64,000 nucleotides of DNA from Hymenobacter siberiensis (GCF_018967865.2 NZ_JAHLZY020000001.1:186001-250000), one strand, 5' to 3'. Positions 8,032 to 17,032 are shown, counted from the first letter of the stretch. The notes: generated by a model from the sequence alone, not told the origin. Made by a program: numbers and translations.

Positions 8032-8614
8032 GCAGCATTCGCTAGGTTTCTTTGGGGAAGACGACGCGCAACGGCTTTTTCTGCAGCACTACCTGACTGC
8101 CCTGACGGCCGATTCGCCGCACCGTTTCGAATTCGATGAAGCCTTTGCCCTCCGGTTTCGGGCCACCAACAAAAAGCAGGTTGACGACCTTTTTGCTGAA
8201 GCCTGTACAGTCGGACTGTCGCAGTATCAGCAGCAATGCTTTTTTGTGGGCCGCGACCTGGACGACCACGACCCCGCAGCATTCTCCCGGAAGCTGCAGG
8301 AAATGCGATTGCGGCTGGAAGGTCGCGGAGTAGAGGCGGTGCTTCTATTGCCGGTGCAGTGCATCGAGCACTGGCTGTGGTACCTGAAATGGCACCGGGA
8401 AAATCCCGGTCAGACCAAAAATATCAGCTTTGAAACCCAGCCCCGGCCAGAGGCTAAGCAGGCGGTTTACAATGCCCGCAAGTGTTCCACCAAGCATTCT
8501 AACCCAATAGTGGCGGAATTAGTGGCCGGACTGGATATTGACTGGCTGGCCAGTCGTTCTGCCAGCTTTCTGGCATTTCATACGCAAGTCCAGGAATACG
8601 TGGCGGCCCTGTAG
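8028..8614 (+). CDS. TOPRIM-like partner of the ATPase, apparent frameshift near start
   Basis: The coding frame is open from inside the ATPase gene to 8614 and gives about 190 plausible residues. Seen: FFGEDDAQRLFLQHYL near the N-terminus (position and form of the conserved Glu of TOPRIM motif 1) and FVGRDLDDHD about 65 residues later (the acidic DxD motif), then VLLLPVQCIEHWLWYL. This resembles the RloB/DUF4276-like TOPRIM proteins that partner OLD-like ATPases; the exact family is not settled. The natural start ATG (8028) overlaps the ATPase stop, but that frame meets TAG at 8043 after five codons, and the main frame has no ATG, GTG or TTG before the motif. A one-base deletion near 8040, a sequencing error, or an inactivated gene would explain it. 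Confidence 0.6.
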
Positions 8615-8623
8615 CCGTGCATA

Positions 8624-9709
8624 TTACCTCATCGGAAGTCGCCGGCTTTGCGAGTTGAGGTTCGTTGTCAAAGTTGTTTGAGGAGCTGTCTTCAGCGCAA
8701 ACTGCCGAAACCCCTTAGCTGTGAGCACTACCACGCCCTCCGGTCCCGCCAGCCACAGCCGCTGCTGCTTGTCTACGGCCAGCAGGGTAGGGTTGCCAGC
8801 GCCCGGCAGCGCGGGCAGCGGCTGCAACAGGCGCTGCGGCTCGATTTTATCGGTAGCGGCGGCGAAGTCGGGGAGGGGCGTGGTGGGCGCATCGGGTAGC
8901 AGCAGCAGGCCCTGGGCGGTGGCAAACAGGCGGCCCGCGCCGGGCACGTGGGCCACGCCGAACACCTCGTTGCCGGGCCGGCCGATGAACTTCACGGTGG
9001 GCAGCTCGGTCTCGGCCGCGCCGCGCTGGCCGCCCTTTTCGAACACGCAGATGGCGTCCGACATCACCACCCAGAGGTTGCCGTCGTTGTCGGGCAGTAG
9101 CTTTTCCACGATGTTATCGGGGATTTCGTGGTTGGCCACGCCTTCCTCGTTGTAGCGCGTCCACTCGGGGCCCTGCTTGCGGCTGAGGCCGATGCTGGTG
9201 GCAATCCAGACAGCGCTGTCGGCCGTGGCCACGCCGCCGTTGATGGCAGGCGTATGCAGCTCCTGCTCGAAGGCCTGGCCGGCCCGGCGGAACACGCCCG
9301 CGCCGTTGGCTCCCACCCAGAGCTGGCCCCGGGCATCGCCAAACAGCGCCGTTACGTTGGGCGCGGCCACGCCGGGCAGAGCCAGCGGCTGCGGGCGGAA
9401 GGTGCGCGGGCTCAGCCGTAGCAGGCCCTGGCGCGTGCCCAGCCACAGGGCCGTATCGTGGGTCGTGGCGCACTGAATGGCGGCTTCGCTCCGGAAGTGG
9501 CGCACGAGCCGCCGGCCTTCGAGCCGCAGCACGCTGTGCTGGGTAATCAGGTAGGTGGCTTTGCCAGCGTGCAGCAGGGCGACGGGCTGCTCGTGGCCGG
9601 GCACCGCGTAGGGCGGCCGGGGGCGGGCCTGCATCGCCGGGCTGGCGCTGAGCAGCAATAGCCCCGGCAGCCACTGGCGAAGACACGGAAATTTCAGGAA
9701 AAAAAGCAT
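8624..9709 (-). CDS. Secreted beta-propeller protein (regulator-propeller repeats)
   Basis: About 361 residues. The start at 9709 gives a signal peptide (MLFFLKFPCLRQWLPGLLLL, Ala-rich cleavage region). The mature part is a string of propeller blades with the hallmark LWxGTxxGLxRL: LWLGTRQGLLRL, LWVGANGAGVF, VWIATSIGLSR, LWVVMSDAICVF, LWLAGPEGVVVL. These are the two-component-regulator propeller/ligand-binding sensor repeats normally found in the periplasmic part of hybrid two-component systems; here no transmembrane helix, kinase or DNA-binding domain follows, so it is a stand-alone sensor or structural protein. Convergent with the TOPRIM-like gene. A TACCTTTG promoter word lies upstream at 9737-9744. 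Confidence 0.75.
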   Translation of the reverse strand: MLFFLKFPCLRQWLPGLLLLSASPAMQARPRPPYAVPGHEQPVALLHAGKATYLITQHSVLRLEGRRLVRHFRSEAAIQCATTHDTALWLGTRQGLLRLSPRTFRPQPLALPGVAAPNVTALFGDARGQLWVGANGAGVFRRAGQAFEQELHTPAINGGVATADSAVWIATSIGLSRKQGPEWTRYNEEGVANHEIPDNIVEKLLPDNDGNLWVVMSDAICVFEKGGQRGAAETELPTVKFIGRPGNEVFGVAHVPGAGRLFATAQGLLLLPDAPTTPLPDFAAATDKIEPQRLLQPLPALPGAGNPTLLAVDKQQRLWLAGPEGVVVLTAKGFRQFALKTAPQTTLTTNLNSQSRRLPMR

Positions 9710-9736
9710 GGTGCCAGGACAGTTTGATGATTCGTG

Positions 9737-9744
9737 CAAAGGTA
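9737..9744 (-). promoter_or_regulatory. Bacteroidota -7 box, TACCTTTG
   Basis: Perfect match to TAnnTTTG on the minus strand, about 28 bases before the propeller-gene ATG. I could not fix a matching -33 TTTG. Confidence 0.5.
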
Positions 9745-9905
9745 GAATTGCCTGCGCAACCAGCTGATTACTTAATGATTAATTAAGTGTTTGGTTGGTG
9801 CGGCTTTCATAATGCAGGCTTGATGAATGAGTAACCATGGCCTCACGGCACTCGCCCAATTTTGCGGCCGGTTAGTATTCCATTCATCAACTTCAACCGG
9901 CTTTT

Positions 9906-12005
9906 ATGAAAGCGAAAATTTTACTCGGTGGCCTGGTGCTGGCGGCAGTGGCAGGACAGGAGGCGCGGGCCCAGGCATCGGCCACCAACAACAACGTCAT
10001 CATCTACATCGGCGACGGCTTTGGGCTGGCCCCGAAAACAGCGGCGCGCATGGCCATGGGCCAGGGCACCACGGGCAAGCGCTTCACGTCCGATGCCGGG
10101 TTCCAGGTGCTGGCGCTCGATAAGCTCAAGTACAACGCCACCGTCACCACCCACTCGCTCAACTCCTGGATTACCGACTCGGCCCCGGGGGCGGCGGTGT
10201 ACGCCTGTGGCAAGCCCGGCAAGCAGGACAACGAGGTGATTTCGCTGAACCCCGGTTCGGGCGCGGCCATCGAAACCATTCTCGAAGCCGCCAAGAAGCA
10301 GGGCTATGCCGTGGGCCTCGTAAGCACGGCCCGCATCACGCACGCCACGCCGGCTGCCTTTGCCAGCCACATTTGGTACCGCGACCTGGAGGACTACATC
10401 TCGGCCCAGTACATTGCCTCGACGCAGACGCAGTACGAAGCCGTTTTCAACAGCAGCCCCACCACGTCGTACCGCTACACGGCGGCCCGCGACTGGGTGC
10501 TGCCCACGCCCAAAGTAGGCGTAGAGCTGGACGTGATTCTCGGCGGCGGGGCCCGCCATTTCATGCCCCGCTCCCGCACGGCGGCCAGCTCCTACGAAAC
10601 CATCTTGGACCGCAACGGTGCGGCCATCATCGACCCGGCCACCGGCGTGGCCGCCACCCTGAAAGGCAACCGCGCCGACGATGTGGACCTCGTGGGCTAC
10701 GCCGTGAACCAGCGCAACTACGGCTACGTGAACAGTCGCGACGCCCTCAACAACATCAATCTCAGCCAGTATGGCCCCGGCGGTAAGAAGCTGCTGGGCC
10801 TGTTCAACTCCTCGCACGTCAACTACGAGCAAGACCGCCAGACCAGCGCCGCCTGGGAGCCCTCGCTGGCCGAGATGACCCACATGGCCATCGAAGTCCT
10901 CAAGGCTAAGAGCAACGGCAAGGGCTTTTTCCTGATGGTGGAGGCCGGCCGCATCGACCACCTGGAGCACGCCAACACCGGCGGCATCACGGTGGTGGCC
11001 AACCCCGCCGGCGGCAACCAGTACACCGTCGATTCGGACAAGCCGGCCTACCTGACGGGCGGCGGCGAGGCCAACTACATCGCCACGCCCGCCACGCCCC
11101 GCACCACCAGCGTGTACGCTTCCGATTACATGATTAAGGAGGTAATGGCCTTCGACTACGCCGTGGCCGAGGGCCGGGCCCTGCTTGCCACGCCCACTGC
11201 CACCGGCAAAACCCTGATTTTTAGCACGTCCGACCACGAGTGCGGCGGCTTCGCCGTAACGGGCCTGCACGATGAGGCCGATGCGCAAGCTAACGGCACC
11301 AAAATCCGCACTTACTCGGGCCAGATTACCAAGTCGGTAGCGGCCGAGGCGGGCTATGCCACCCCCACTAACCTGGTGCGCGGCGACGGCGGCGCGGGCG
11401 GCTGGTTTCCTGATTACGTGATGAATACCTTCCAGGGTAAGGACTACCCGCAGCCGGCTTCGGCTACCGGCCGCCGCATCGTGGTGGCCTACGGCTCAAA
11501 TCCCCTCACCAACGGCAACGGCACCCGCGCCAGCACCGGCGTAGGCAGCAACCAGGGCGCCACGCCCGGCAACCACACCCCACAGGACATTTGGGTAGGA
11601 GCCGAAGACAACACCAATACCCACGCCCAGCAGATTACCGGCCGCGGCCTGCTCGACAATACCGCCATCACGCCCATCATGGCCGACTTCCTGAATATCA
11701 GCGCCTTCGGCACTACGCTCGGCCTGCGCACCAGCAGCGCCGACCCCAAAGCCCAGCTCCAGCTCAGCCCGGTACCGTTCGTGAATCAGTTCGAAGTCGG
11801 CTTCACGCTGCCGACGGCCGGGGCCGTTACGGTTGAGCTGTTCGACGAAATGGGCCGCCGCGTGCAGAGCGTGTTGAGCGATAAGCGTTTCGCTGCGGGC
11901 ACTCACTCCGTCGCCGTAGATGGCAGCCGCCTCAGCGCCGGGCTTTACATCGCCGCCGTCACGGTGAATGGGCAAGTGGTGAGCAAGCGCACGATTAAGC
12001 TATAA
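9906..12005 (+). CDS. Alkaline phosphatase with T9SS sorting domain
   Basis: A 699-residue exported phosphomonoesterase of the alkaline phosphatase superfamily. Residues 1-24 form a signal peptide ending in AQA. Metal-ligand D37 lies in IIYIGDGFG and the nucleophile Ser92 in ITDSAPGAAVYACG. Further metal-site words are MVEAGRIDHLEHAN and FSTSDHECGGF. The last about 85 residues (LSPVPFVNQFEVGFTLP ... LSAGLYIAAV ... KRTIKL) are a type A T9SS C-terminal domain, so the enzyme is expected on the cell surface or released through the type IX system. It probably scavenges phosphate. It stands alone, with a clear terminator after it at 12055. No Pho-box-like element was identified upstream. Confidence 0.93.
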   Translation: MKAKILLGGLVLAAVAGQEARAQASATNNNVIIYIGDGFGLAPKTAARMAMGQGTTGKRFTSDAGFQVLALDKLKYNATVTTHSLNSWITDSAPGAAVYACGKPGKQDNEVISLNPGSGAAIETILEAAKKQGYAVGLVSTARITHATPAAFASHIWYRDLEDYISAQYIASTQTQYEAVFNSSPTTSYRYTAARDWVLPTPKVGVELDVILGGGARHFMPRSRTAASSYETILDRNGAAIIDPATGVAATLKGNRADDVDLVGYAVNQRNYGYVNSRDALNNINLSQYGPGGKKLLGLFNSSHVNYEQDRQTSAAWEPSLAEMTHMAIEVLKAKSNGKGFFLMVEAGRIDHLEHANTGGITVVANPAGGNQYTVDSDKPAYLTGGGEANYIATPATPRTTSVYASDYMIKEVMAFDYAVAEGRALLATPTATGKTLIFSTSDHECGGFAVTGLHDEADAQANGTKIRTYSGQITKSVAAEAGYATPTNLVRGDGGAGGWFPDYVMNTFQGKDYPQPASATGRRIVVAYGSNPLTNGNGTRASTGVGSNQGATPGNHTPQDIWVGAEDNTNTHAQQITGRGLLDNTAITPIMADFLNISAFGTTLGLRTSSADPKAQLQLSPVPFVNQFEVGFTLPTAGAVTVELFDEMGRRVQSVLSDKRFAAGTHSVAVDGSRLSAGLYIAAVTVNGQVVSKRTIKL

Positions 12006-12054
12006 CCTCACCCCCGGCCCCTCTCCTTGGGGAGAGGGGAGCCTGACGATAAAG

Positions 12055-12088
12055 AAAAATGCCCGCTGCATCTGCAGTGGGCGTTTTT
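12055..12088 (+). terminator. Rho-independent terminator after alkaline phosphatase
   Basis: Sixteen-base arms (12055-12070 and 12073-12088) with a two-base loop and a T-run. A second GC-rich hairpin (CCCCTCTCC/GGAGAGGGG) lies just upstream at about 12018-12039. Confidence 0.8.
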
Positions 12089-12146
12089 TATAGAGTTGGT
12101 GTCATTCGCGACGCGGGTGGCTCGTGAGGGGACGCCGTTGGGGAGG

Positions 12147-13061
12147 TTACTTCACGTTCCGCGCCACCACAAACATCCGGTCGCCAAACCGTCCCGTCAG
12201 CTTGTTGAGATAGTATGTTGGGTACTGCCCGGCCAGCTTGCTCACCTTCTCCACCACGCTGCCGCCGAGGCGAATATTCTTCGGCGGCTTCACCGGATTC
12301 AGCAGCTCCACCACTTCAAATCCCTGCTTTTTGAGCATCCTGGTGATGGTAGCCGGCGTAAACTCGAACAGGTGGTAGGGCGGAATATCCATCTTGCGCT
12401 CCTTGCCCAAAGCCGCGTAGGCGGCAAAGCCCAGGCGCACCGCGGGAAGATTGAGCGTGGCCGGCAGGGCCAGCACCAGTAGCCCGCCCGGCTCCAGAAT
12501 GCGGTGGAACTTGGCCAGCGTGGCGGCGGGCGAGAGCAGGTGCTCCAGCACGTCGCCCATGTAGGCGAGGTCGAACTGGTTTTCGTGGAAGTCCTCGGTG
12601 GTTTCGATGTTTCCCGTGACGACGGGCAGGTGCAGCTCGCGGCGGGCGAAGTCGGCCGCGTGCTCGGATATTTCGAGGCCGTGGGCTTCCCAGCCCAGGG
12701 CCTCCAGGCTTTTGAGGGTGTAGCCAGGGCCGCAGCCCACGTCGAGGTAGCGGAACCTGCGGCCGGGATATTTGGCCAGGATGTAGTTGGTGAACTTGTC
12801 GGGCCGAACCTGGTTTAAAGCAGCCTGCTTCTGGCCTTCCTCGATGAAAACGACCTCCTGCTGGGTCCGGTCATAGTTGGGGCGCTCGGTGAAATAGTCT
12901 TTGCCGTAGAGCCGCTCCAGCTGTGCGGGCGTGGGCTGGGGGTCGAGAAACATCAGGTTGCAGCTGCGGCATTGGGTGCCTTGCAGCTTTTGGCCTTCAA
13001 ATTCGTAGTAAAAGGGCAGCTTCTTAAAATCGGTGCTGCCGCACAGGTCGCAGGTACGCAT
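12147..13061 (-). CDS. Class I SAM-dependent methyltransferase with N-terminal zinc finger
   Basis: A 304-residue protein. It opens with a four-Cys zinc-binding motif (CDLCGS at residues 4-9 and CRSCNL near 32) followed by MFLDPQPTPAQLERLY, the layout of sugar or small-molecule C-methyltransferases with an N-terminal zinc module. The SAM-binding Rossmann core follows: YLDVGCGPGYTLK (motif I), HGLEISEHAADFA (acidic end of beta 2), FDLAYMGDVLEHL (motif post I) and a LLVLALPATLN strand. Substrate unknown; cytosolic. The gene is divergent from the YpdA-type reductase, with a palindromic repeat between the two starts. Downstream it converges on the alkaline phosphatase. Confidence 0.85.
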   Translation of the reverse strand: MRTCDLCGSTDFKKLPFYYEFEGQKLQGTQCRSCNLMFLDPQPTPAQLERLYGKDYFTERPNYDRTQQEVVFIEEGQKQAALNQVRPDKFTNYILAKYPGRRFRYLDVGCGPGYTLKSLEALGWEAHGLEISEHAADFARRELHLPVVTGNIETTEDFHENQFDLAYMGDVLEHLLSPAATLAKFHRILEPGGLLVLALPATLNLPAVRLGFAAYAALGKERKMDIPPYHLFEFTPATITRMLKKQGFEVVELLNPVKPPKNIRLGGSVVEKVSKLAGQYPTYYLNKLTGRFGDRMFVVARNVK

Positions 13062-13062
13062 G

Positions 13063-13153
13063 GAAGTAGCGCGAACTTTGTAGTTCGCGTTGCCGCACGG
13101 TCAATTTCGTAACAACAACGCGGGGACGCGAACTGCAAAGTTCGCGCTACTTC
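13063..13153. repeat. GTAGC-type palindromic repeat, paired arms
   Basis: Inverted arms 13063-13089 and 13127-13153 match at 26 of 27 bases; each arm holds GCGAACTTTG and TTCGCG. Core sequence is the same as the element at 59351-59433. It fills the 105-base spacer between two divergent starts, so it overlaps the promoter region of both genes. Confidence 0.85.
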
Positions 13154-13166
13154 GCCCAAGATTCTT

Positions 13167-14141
13167 ATGCTCGACGTTCTCATCATCGGAGCCGGCCCCG
13201 TGGGCCTGGCCTGCGCCCTCGAAACCCAGCGCAAAGGCCTCAAAGTGGCCATTATCGAAAAGGGCGCGCTGGTCAATTCCCTGGTGGGCTACCCTACCAA
13301 CATGGAGTTTTTCTCCACGCCCGAGCTGCTTGAAATCGGCGGCTACCCCTTTCCCACGGCGCACTACAAGCCCCTGCGTGAAGATGCCCTCGACTACTAC
13401 CAGCGGGTGGCCCGCGACGAAAAAATCGACATCCGCCTGCACGAGAAAGTGCTGAGCCTGCGCGGGGAGCAGGGTGATTTCATTATCACCACCAGCAAAG
13501 GGGAGATTCCGACCCGCAACGTGGTGGTAGCCACCGGCTTCTACGACCTGCCCAACCCGCTGGGTGTGCCCGGCGAAGACCTGCCCCACGTCAGCCACTA
13601 CTACAAGGAGCCCTACCAGCACGTAATGCAGCACGTTGTGGTCATCGGGGCCAAAAACTCTTCGGCCAAAGCCGCCCTGCAAATGACCCGCGCCGGGGCC
13701 AAAGTCACGCTCATCGTGCGCGGCTCCGAAATCAGCGATTCTGTGAAATACTGGATTCGCCCCGACCTCGTCAACCGCATTGCCGAGGGCCGCATTACGG
13801 CGCACTTCAACACCACTGTCGCCGCCATCACGCCCGAGGCCATCGAAGTCCTCACGCCCGACGGCCCGCTCACCATCCCCACCGATTTCGTGTACGCCCT
13901 CACCGGCTACCACCCCGACGAGGCCCTGCTCGGCCGCCTCGGCATTGAGCCCGACCCCGCCGACGAAGCCCGCGCCCCGCTCTTCGACCCCGCCACCCAC
14001 GAAACCACCCAGCCCGGCGTGTTCGTGGCCGGCACCGTGTGCGGCGGCCGCGCCACCAGCCGCTGGTTTATCGAAAACGGCCGGCACCACGCCCAACTCA
14101 TTGCCGCGCATCTGGCCACGCAGGCTACTGTGGCGGCCTGA
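13167..14141 (+). CDS. ypdA: YpdA-family FAD-dependent thiol-disulfide reductase
   Basis: A 324-residue two-dinucleotide-binding flavoprotein. Seen: FAD Rossmann motif LIIGAGPVGLACA at residues 5-17, E-end of the fold at VAIIEKG, the word PTNMEFFSTPELLEIGG typical of YpdA, a second nucleotide motif VVIGAKNSSAKAA about residue 155, and the C-terminal FAD motif GVFVAGTVCGG. There is no thioredoxin-reductase CxxC, as expected for YpdA (bacillithiol disulfide reductase) rather than TrxB. Known: YpdA reduces bacillithiol disulfide with NADPH. Inferred: this bacterium uses bacillithiol or a similar low-mass thiol. Start ATG at 13167 directly follows a palindromic repeat. A terminator follows at 14164. 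Confidence 0.9.
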   Translation: MLDVLIIGAGPVGLACALETQRKGLKVAIIEKGALVNSLVGYPTNMEFFSTPELLEIGGYPFPTAHYKPLREDALDYYQRVARDEKIDIRLHEKVLSLRGEQGDFIITTSKGEIPTRNVVVATGFYDLPNPLGVPGEDLPHVSHYYKEPYQHVMQHVVVIGAKNSSAKAALQMTRAGAKVTLIVRGSEISDSVKYWIRPDLVNRIAEGRITAHFNTTVAAITPEAIEVLTPDGPLTIPTDFVYALTGYHPDEALLGRLGIEPDPADEARAPLFDPATHETTQPGVFVAGTVCGGRATSRWFIENGRHHAQLIAAHLATQATVAA

Positions 14142-14163
14142 TTTTCGGCGAATTTCATCATAA

Positions 14164-14199
14164 AAAAAGCGCCTTCCCCAGCCGGGGAAGGCGCTTTTT
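14164..14199 (+). terminator. Rho-independent terminator after ypdA
   Basis: Sixteen-base perfect arms (14164-14179, 14184-14199) with AGCC loop, flanked by A-run and T-run. It also serves the convergent SGNH gene. Confidence 0.85.
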
Positions 14200-14222
14200 G
14201 CTGGTGGTTGCTCACCCGTAGG

Positions 14223-15683
14223 TTACTGCGGGAAAACGACGCCGCGGTAGTTGTTGGCGTTCACGCCCTGGAAGGAGCTGCCATACTTGGCGTTGATAAC
14301 CTTCAGCATTTCGTTGGCGATAATGGCGTAGCCGCGCGGCGTAGGGTGCACGCCGTCGAGGCTAAATATGTAGCCCGAGAGGTAGCCGGTCGTGTTGTTG
14401 GCGGCATTCACCACGTAGCCACCGGCCGCTATCGTGCGGAAGAAGGCATAGGCATCGAATACGGCCAGATTGCGCGCGTTGGCTGCCGCTACCAGGGCCG
14501 CGTTGAATGCGGTGGTAGCTGTTGCTACAGTCGTCTGCTCGGTGCCGTCCAGCACCAGCGTGCTGGGGAAGGGGTTGCCCGTGCTCTGGCCGAAGGCCTG
14601 AGTGGTATCTACAGCCATGCCTCTCAAAAAGCCATTGTAGACCGGGTCGGAGGAGCTTGTTGGATACGCGCCAGTTGCTTGTTTGTAGAAATCGCGCCAG
14701 TATTTACCAGTGGGGCGACCGTAGAGACCGGCGTAGGGCGAGGCCGTCAGGGTTAGAAGCAGGTTACCGTTGCCGCTGGCATCACGAATGCTAGCAAGCG
14801 TAGTGCTTACACGGGCATTAGTGCCCGGCGTAGCGCTTGGGGCCAGTATGCCAGTAGTGTACACAAACGGTGCTGCGCTGGGTACGTTGGCTGCCGCCAG
14901 CGTGGCGCGGAACGATGGGCCCACGGTGGTGAAGAACGGAATACCAGTTACGTCGGGAATGGTCGAAACCACACCTTTGGCCCCACCAGACACCAATACA
15001 TTCAAAATCCGGTTGGTCTTGAGGGTGAAGGTATCAGTACGGGTTATTGAGTTGGCCCCACCGCCGGCGGTGGCGTAGCCCAGCACGTCGTTGTTGCCCA
15101 GCCATTCGGTGAAGAAGGTCGGCTTCAGCGACGCTACCGTAGCCTGCACGCGCTGCAGGTAGGTTTGCCCGGCCGCGGCTGCGGGCGTGATGCGCTCAAA
15201 ATATGGGTTGCCCAGCGTGCTGCCGTACCCCACGGTCTGAATGTCCGACATGCGAATGCCGGGCACGCCCAGGTTGTTCACTGGGTCGAGGAACTGCGTG
15301 TAGAGCGGGGCTGCTGCCGTGCCGCCGCGCACGGCCAGGTTGGTGGTCACGTTGGCCGTGATGGGCGAGCCCGTGGCCGTAAACCCGGCAAGCCGCAGGT
15401 ACCCCGAGCCATTGCTCTGAGCCTCCGTAAAGAGGGGCTGGACAAAGTTGCCGCCGCCGGCCTTGGCAAACTGGCTGGCCAGGATGCTGGGGTACGAGCT
15501 CAGCTGGCCTTCGCGGTACAGGCCGCCGTCGGAATAGCCGGCCGTGAGCGAGTTGCCTACGGCGATGTAGCTGGAAAAATCGGCCGAGCCGGCCGAGGTC
15601 GAGGGCGCTTCAATATCGGGCTGGCAGCCGGCCAGGCCCAGCAGCGCGAGTGCCGGCGCGGTACGTTTAATCATTAGGTTCAT
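14223..15683 (-). CDS. SGNH/GDSL-type esterase lipoprotein
   Basis: A 486-residue lipoprotein. The signal has lipobox LAGC with the Cys at residue 20 from the first Met. SGNH blocks are visible: block I AVGNSLTAGYSDG (nucleophile Ser in GNSLTAG rather than GDSL), block III WLGNNDVLG (oxyanion Asn) and block V DGVHPTPRGYAIIAN (catalytic Asp and His). Members hydrolyse esters or lipids at the outer membrane. The gene follows a FadL-type porin on the same strand with a 32-base gap, so the two are probably one operon: the esterase may release fatty acids or similar hydrophobic products that the porin imports. An alternative start is the second Met at 15674. Confidence 0.88.
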   Translation of the reverse strand: MNLMIKRTAPALALLGLAGCQPDIEAPSTSAGSADFSSYIAVGNSLTAGYSDGGLYREGQLSSYPSILASQFAKAGGGNFVQPLFTEAQSNGSGYLRLAGFTATGSPITANVTTNLAVRGGTAAAPLYTQFLDPVNNLGVPGIRMSDIQTVGYGSTLGNPYFERITPAAAAGQTYLQRVQATVASLKPTFFTEWLGNNDVLGYATAGGGANSITRTDTFTLKTNRILNVLVSGGAKGVVSTIPDVTGIPFFTTVGPSFRATLAAANVPSAAPFVYTTGILAPSATPGTNARVSTTLASIRDASGNGNLLLTLTASPYAGLYGRPTGKYWRDFYKQATGAYPTSSSDPVYNGFLRGMAVDTTQAFGQSTGNPFPSTLVLDGTEQTTVATATTAFNAALVAAANARNLAVFDAYAFFRTIAAGGYVVNAANNTTGYLSGYIFSLDGVHPTPRGYAIIANEMLKVINAKYGSSFQGVNANNYRGVVFPQ

Positions 15684-15715
15684 GTCAGGAGGAAGCTAAA
15701 GTCGGGTGGGAGTGA

Positions 15716-17032
15716 TTAAAACTTGTAGTGCAGGCCGATGCCGGGCACGTAAACCTGGGTTTTGTAGGTGCCGGCCAGGCGGTCGGTGGTGCCGTTGTCG
15801 AGCAGCTGGGCCTGGGTCTGGGTACGCTTGAGGAAGTCCTCGAACAGGAAGGACGCATCCACGCCGAAGTGCTCGGTTACCTGGTAGCTCAGGCCAGCCG
15901 TCAGGATTACGCGGTCGGCATCGGGCGTTTCGGGGCCCACGTACCCGTCTTTTACGGCCGTGAAGTCGTAGCTCGCGCCGGCCCGTACGGTCAGCTTGTC
16001 ATCCACTTTGTACTGGCCGCCCAGGCGGAAGGCCAGCGCGTCCTGGTAGTAGCGCTTCGAGGAACTGAGGCTGCTGCCACCCACCAGACCGGTGTTAGCA
16101 TCGGTAGCCGTGCCGGCGTTGCCGTTGTTGCCGCTGAAGCCAAAGTCCAGGGTGCGGTAAGCGCTCCAGAACGTGAGCGAGGCATCCAGACCGATGGTCA
16201 GTTTCTCGTTCGGCGTCACGCCAACGCCGATGTTGGCCACGGCCGGCAGCGGCAGCGTAGCCGTGAAATTGGTAGCCGTGAAGCTGCGGTTGATAAGTGC
16301 CGCGCTGGCACTGCCCGCCGCGGGCAGGCCCGAATAGGTCACGCTGCCATTGTCTACGGTTGCGTCAATTTTCGAGCGGTAGCTCACGCCCACGCTCAAC
16401 TTCTCCGACGGCTTAAAGAAAATGCCGGCGTTGTAGCCAAACTGGGTCTTGGTTTTACCGTCGAGGGTGATGTGGCCCGTGCCGGTGGGCAGCGGAATAT
16501 CCTTCTGCAGGTTCACCGAGCCGTAGGCCAGAATGGTGAGGCCCGCGCCCACGCTCAGCGTCGGCGTGATGGCGTAGGAAGCCGTGGGCTGCACATATAT
16601 CGCTTGCAGCGTGATTTCGGTGAGGGCGTAGCGGCCTTCCCAGTCACTGGCGTATTTCAGCGTGCTGCCGTAGGGCGTGTACGCGGCAATACCAAACTTG
16701 TACTTCGCGTCCTTCGGGCCAAAGCTGGCGTAGAAGTTGAACGGAAACACCACCTGCTTCTCGAGATTGCGCTGCGGGGTGCTGTTGTCGCTGCGGAAAC
16801 TCACGCGGGCCAGGGCAGCATTGAAGCCCACCTGCACGCCGTTTTCGCGCACCATGGCCAGGGCACCGGGGTTGTAGAACATGGCGGCCTGGTCGAGCGA
16901 CAAGCCCACGCCTACGCCACCCATACCGATATTTTTCTGTCCGCCAAGGTTTACCTGAAAGCCGCTGGCCGACGCCGCCGACGCGCTGACCAACAGGGCG
17001 CCCCCCGCGAGGAGTAGTTTTTTAACCGTCAT
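15716..17032 (-). CDS. OmpP1/FadL/TodX outer-membrane hydrophobic-substrate transporter
   Basis: A 438-residue porin. Signal peptide ends around SASAASA; the mature N-terminus SGFQVNLGGQKNIGMGG and the NPA-like word MFYNPGALA are hallmarks of the FadL hatch region. The remainder alternates short amphipathic strands (KYKFGIAAYTPYGS, SVGVSYRSKI, VRAGASYDFTAV) and ends in aromatic Phe (LHYKF), as needed for barrel insertion. Transports long-chain fatty acids or other hydrophobic compounds. First gene of a two-gene operon with the SGNH lipoprotein. Divergent from lptB, sharing a 150-base AT-rich promoter region. Confidence 0.92.
   Translation of the reverse strand: MTVKKLLLAGGALLVSASAASASGFQVNLGGQKNIGMGGVGVGLSLDQAAMFYNPGALAMVRENGVQVGFNAALARVSFRSDNSTPQRNLEKQVVFPFNFYASFGPKDAKYKFGIAAYTPYGSTLKYASDWEGRYALTEITLQAIYVQPTASYAITPTLSVGAGLTILAYGSVNLQKDIPLPTGTGHITLDGKTKTQFGYNAGIFFKPSEKLSVGVSYRSKIDATVDNGSVTYSGLPAAGSASAALINRSFTATNFTATLPLPAVANIGVGVTPNEKLTIGLDASLTFWSAYRTLDFGFSGNNGNAGTATDANTGLVGGSSLSSSKRYYQDALAFRLGGQYKVDDKLTVRAGASYDFTAVKDGYVGPETPDADRVILTAGLSYQVTEHFGVDASFLFEDFLKRTQTQAQLLDNGTTDRLAGTYKTQVYVPGIGLHYKF

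Noticed and set aside
8028..8050. Programmed -1 frameshift to make the TOPRIM-like protein
   Set aside because: The shift needed is -1 near CGC TAG, but there is no slippery heptamer and no stable downstream hairpin was evident; a missing base is simpler.
13167..14141. Thioredoxin reductase TrxB
   Set aside because: No CxxC motif and the YpdA-type words PTNMEFFSTPELLEIGG are present.
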